The translations under genes were made by a program, and so were the position numbers. From assembly GCF_947500045.1 (NCBI RefSeq), contig NZ_CANMQQ010000001.1:496001-560000 (forward strand): a stretch of DNA of 64,000 bases, given 5' to 3'. Below the pieces are notes generated by a model. The model was not told the DNA's origin, did not search any database, and saw nothing but the letters and a program-made list of their open reading frames with translations. This document shows, piece by piece, positions 62,222 through 64,000 of the stretch. The stretch is from an uncultured Ruegeria sp. (GTDB lineage Bacteria > Pseudomonadota > Alphaproteobacteria > Rhodobacterales > Rhodobacteraceae). Positions within the stretch are counted from its first letter, which is position 1. Each line of letters starts with the position of its first letter.

Positions 62222-62821
62222 ATGGCTTTTGAACTTCCTGATCTTCCTTATGCACATGACGCGCTGGCAGCCAAGGGTATGTCGGCTGAAACGCTGGAAT
62301 ATCACCATGACCTGCACCACAAGGCCTATGTCGACAACGGCAACAAGCTGATCGCCGGCACCGAGTGGGACGGCAAATCGCTGGAAGAGATCATCGTTGG
62401 CACTTATGACGCAAACGCGGTGGCGCAAAACGGCATCTTCAACAACATCAGTCAGCTGTGGAATCACAACCAGTTCTGGGAGATGATGGGGCCCGGTGGC
62501 AATGCCATGCCCGGCGAGCTGGAGAAGGCTCTGACCGAAAGCTTCGGTTCGGTTGACGAGTTCAAGTCTCAGTTTAGCGCTGCCGGTGCCGGTCAGTTCG
62601 GCTCGGGCTGGGCGTGGTTGGTCAAAAACGCAGATGGCTCGCTGGCAGTCACCAAAACCGAGAACGGCGTGAATCCGCTGTGCTTTGGCCAAACCGCGTT
62701 GCTGGGTTGCGACGTGTGGGAGCACTCCTACTACATCGATTTCCGCAACAAGCGCCCGGTTTATCTGTCGAACTTCCTCGACAATCTGGTGAACTGGGAA
62801 AACGTCGCATCGCGGATGTAG
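62222..62821 (+). CDS. sodB: Iron/manganese superoxide dismutase
   Basis: A 199-residue Fe/Mn-SOD converting superoxide to peroxide and oxygen. Metal ligands lie in LEYHHDLHHKAYVDNGN (first His), NNISQLWNHNQFWEMM (second His) and CDVWEHSYYIDFRNKR (Asp and third His). Length is normal. AGGGGG precedes the ATG, and an intrinsic terminator follows. Confidence 0.95.
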   Translation: MAFELPDLPYAHDALAAKGMSAETLEYHHDLHHKAYVDNGNKLIAGTEWDGKSLEEIIVGTYDANAVAQNGIFNNISQLWNHNQFWEMMGPGGNAMPGELEKALTESFGSVDEFKSQFSAAGAGQFGSGWAWLVKNADGSLAVTKTENGVNPLCFGQTALLGCDVWEHSYYIDFRNKRPVYLSNFLDNLVNWENVASRM

Positions 62822-62851
62822 TCCTCTGATCGCTAAGATACTTCTGAAAGG

Positions 62852-62884
62852 CCTGCTGGTGTATAAGCGAGCAGGTCTTTTTTT
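62852..62884 (+). terminator. Intrinsic terminator of sodB
   Basis: CCTGCT/AGCAGG (62852-62857 with 62870-62875), with a 12-nt loop, runs into TC and then seven T residues. Confidence 0.8.
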
Positions 62885-63024
62885 GTATTTAGATGTATAC
62901 CAAATTGGACAATGCCGCGATTAGCTATTTGGTTCCGATGACCGTTTAGAGCCCAAGGCGGCGGTTTGACTAAACGATTGCGATATCCCAAGTTCTAGTC
63001 AGTTCAATACAAGAGGAAGTGGCA

Positions 63025-63468
63025 TTGTCGGACAGGAAATCAGATCAATTGAATAAGAAGATTGATGGTTTCGCCGAGAAGTACAAGCTATGGCTCGTTT
63101 TCCCACTAGTGGTTTGCGGCCTGTTAGCATTGAAGAACTTGTATGTTGGGTTTGGTTTCCTTTTGTTCTTCATATCTGTTTGGCTTTTTATTTGGGTAAT
63201 TGAAAAAGTACTGAGTGCCTTTAGTAGGTTGCTACCAAAATCGCTAACTCAAGACCAACACAAAGCAATTGGTGAAGCAGGTGCCGCAACACTATTTTTG
63301 GGCGGGTTTACTGCCATCGGGATCATTCTGCGCAATGACAACTTTGTATCAGATTGGTTGAAGGAAAAGATGCCGGGCGAGATGGGTCTGGGATTCATTG
63401 ATCCAACATTCGCAGCAGTCGTTCTTCTTTGTATTTGGGCTTACACAGGTTACCGCTTCATCCGCTGA
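63025..63468 (+). CDS. A+T-rich membrane protein of unknown function
   Basis: A 147-residue protein with about four hydrophobic segments (a double helix near residues 22-60, others near 90-105 and 125-140). The start is a TTG at 63025 with AAGAGGA about seven bases upstream; a GTG at 63019 is too close to that site. The gene is much A+T-richer than the flanking sodB. It may be recently acquired. No family is recognised. Confidence 0.55.
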   Translation: MSDRKSDQLNKKIDGFAEKYKLWLVFPLVVCGLLALKNLYVGFGFLLFFISVWLFIWVIEKVLSAFSRLLPKSLTQDQHKAIGEAGAATLFLGGFTAIGIILRNDNFVSDWLKEKMPGEMGLGFIDPTFAAVVLLCIWAYTGYRFIR

Positions 63469-63803
63469 ATTCAAATTTTCTAGGTCTGCTTTGTCCAGCA
63501 CAGCAGATATTTGTCGACCTCCAACATGGCGTAAGACATGCTGATTGACCTGATCAATGTCACACCAATTTGCGCCGCCGATTTGTTGCTCGATGCCGCA
63601 GGTAGAAACCCGCCCATTAATCCGAATTAATCTGATCCGCTGTTGTATCACCCCCTTCAATACCTAGCTGTATTATGCGGAAGGAGAGAGCCGCCAACCA
63701 ATCAAAAAAAACGCTCAGTGTGCGAATTCATCGATTGCGCGCGCGTTCGAAGCTGTGGCCGAGGGACTGTGGAAGCCAAATCAAATTTTGCAGGAGAGCA
63801 TCA
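63469..63803. other. Intergenic region before the host-attachment-family gene
   Basis: A 335-bp stretch with no convincing gene, RNA or repeat. Short frames on both strands have no recognisable content. It should hold the promoter of the gene at 63804. Confidence 0.5.
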
Positions 63804-64000
63804 ATGGCTACGCTTGAACAGGGAACATGGGTCATCATTGCCGACGGGGAAAAAGCACTGGTGATGGAGAACATTACTGACGCGCAAGATCCCAATTTGG
63901 TCATCGTGTCGGTCGAAGAACAGAACACCATACCGGCAAAGCCGACCGACCGGGCAGGGCGACGGCCCGATACGGGGCCGAACCAGAAATCAGCAGTTGA
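63804..64000 (+). CDS. Host-attachment-family protein (3' end outside the window)
   Basis: The first 65 codons of a gene cut by the window end. It begins MATLEQGTWVIIADGEKALV, then PNLVIVSVEEQNTIPAKP, which fits the host-attachment family (PF10116, first noted in agrobacterial attachment work). The tail DRAGRRPDTGPNQKSAV is also typical. AGGAGA precedes the ATG. Actual function is not settled. Confidence 0.75.
   Translation, partial: MATLEQGTWVIIADGEKALVMENITDAQDPNLVIVSVEEQNTIPAKPTDRAGRRPDTGPNQKSAV

Noticed and set aside
63349..63660. Minus-strand frame with transposase-like look
   Set aside because: It crosses the end of the membrane protein gene, lacks a DDE or HTH motif, and no inverted repeats flank it.
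1..64000. CRISPR arrays, rRNA genes, insertion sequences and toxin-antitoxin loci
   Set aside because: No regularly spaced repeats, rRNA-like stretches, transposases with terminal repeats or paired small toxin/antitoxin genes were found on reading.

Overview
The window looks like a chromosomal segment of a marine Rhodobacteraceae (Roseobacter-group alphaproteobacterium). The support is gene content and order: nrdR-ribD, ribB-ribH-nusB, dnaG-rpoD, sarcosine oxidase soxBDAG, a TRAP-linked sulfonate catabolic operon, ccmI-ruvX-DUF1289 and mmcB behind an alphaproteobacterial-type LexA box. The tRNA-His also lacks an encoded G-1, as in many alphaproteobacteria. Most genes are G+C-rich, with some A+T-richer islands. 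I see no prophage, insertion sequence, CRISPR array or replication origin.

Layout. 1-4190: 3' end of a fused-domain ProW-type betaine/proline ABC permease, an NnrU-family membrane protein, a DUF2478 protein and a membrane glycosyltransferase. 4398-14592: a divergent LacI-type regulator and a long operon behind twin LacI-type operators. It encodes a small two-helix membrane protein, a three-part TRAP transporter, a sulfopropanediol 3-dehydrogenase (HisD fold), an SDR, a zinc alcohol dehydrogenase, a universal stress protein, sulfopyruvate decarboxylase ComDE and an FMN-dependent 2-hydroxyacid dehydrogenase. Together they suggest uptake of 2,3-dihydroxypropane-1-sulfonate (DHPS) and conversion through sulfolactate and sulfopyruvate to sulfoacetaldehyde. 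The desulfonating enzyme is not in the window.

14728-21793: two identical tRNA-Glu genes, recJ, glpX, hom, a small lipoprotein, a TetR regulator, a pirin and a small membrane protein. 21790-24822: a TadE/TadE/VWA trio. 25149-31162: a glutamate-dehydrogenase-family gene, a small secreted protein, dnaG and rpoD with a strong terminator. 31302-36205: an AraC-type regulator, DCC and DUF4166 proteins, a secreted protein, YjbQ, nrdR and ribD. 36209-40721: a capsule locus (kpsC, an outer-membrane exporter lipoprotein, kpsS).

40863-46694: riboflavin genes (ribE, ribB, ribH), nusB and a small membrane protein. Two PAP2-like paralogues on the opposite strand separate ribE from ribB, whose C-terminal half is a degenerate RibX-type domain. 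46909-48942: an ArsR/AHSA1 pair, mmcB, a DUF6324 protein and a GNAT acetyltransferase. 48990-54660: tRNA-His, dusA, a TauE/SafE permease, a PhyH-like oxygenase, a duplicated SpoIIAA-like protein, DUF1289, ruvX and ccmI. 54839-60117: soxBDAG with a terminator. 60358-64000: two related secreted proteins, an FkbM methyltransferase, sodB, an A+T-rich membrane protein and the 5' end of a host-attachment-family gene.

The best candidate for a distinctive system is the DHPS operon, because of its two possible dehydrogenation routes, its FMN-dependent step and its paired operators. Assignments come from reading sequence and motifs only; no database search was run.
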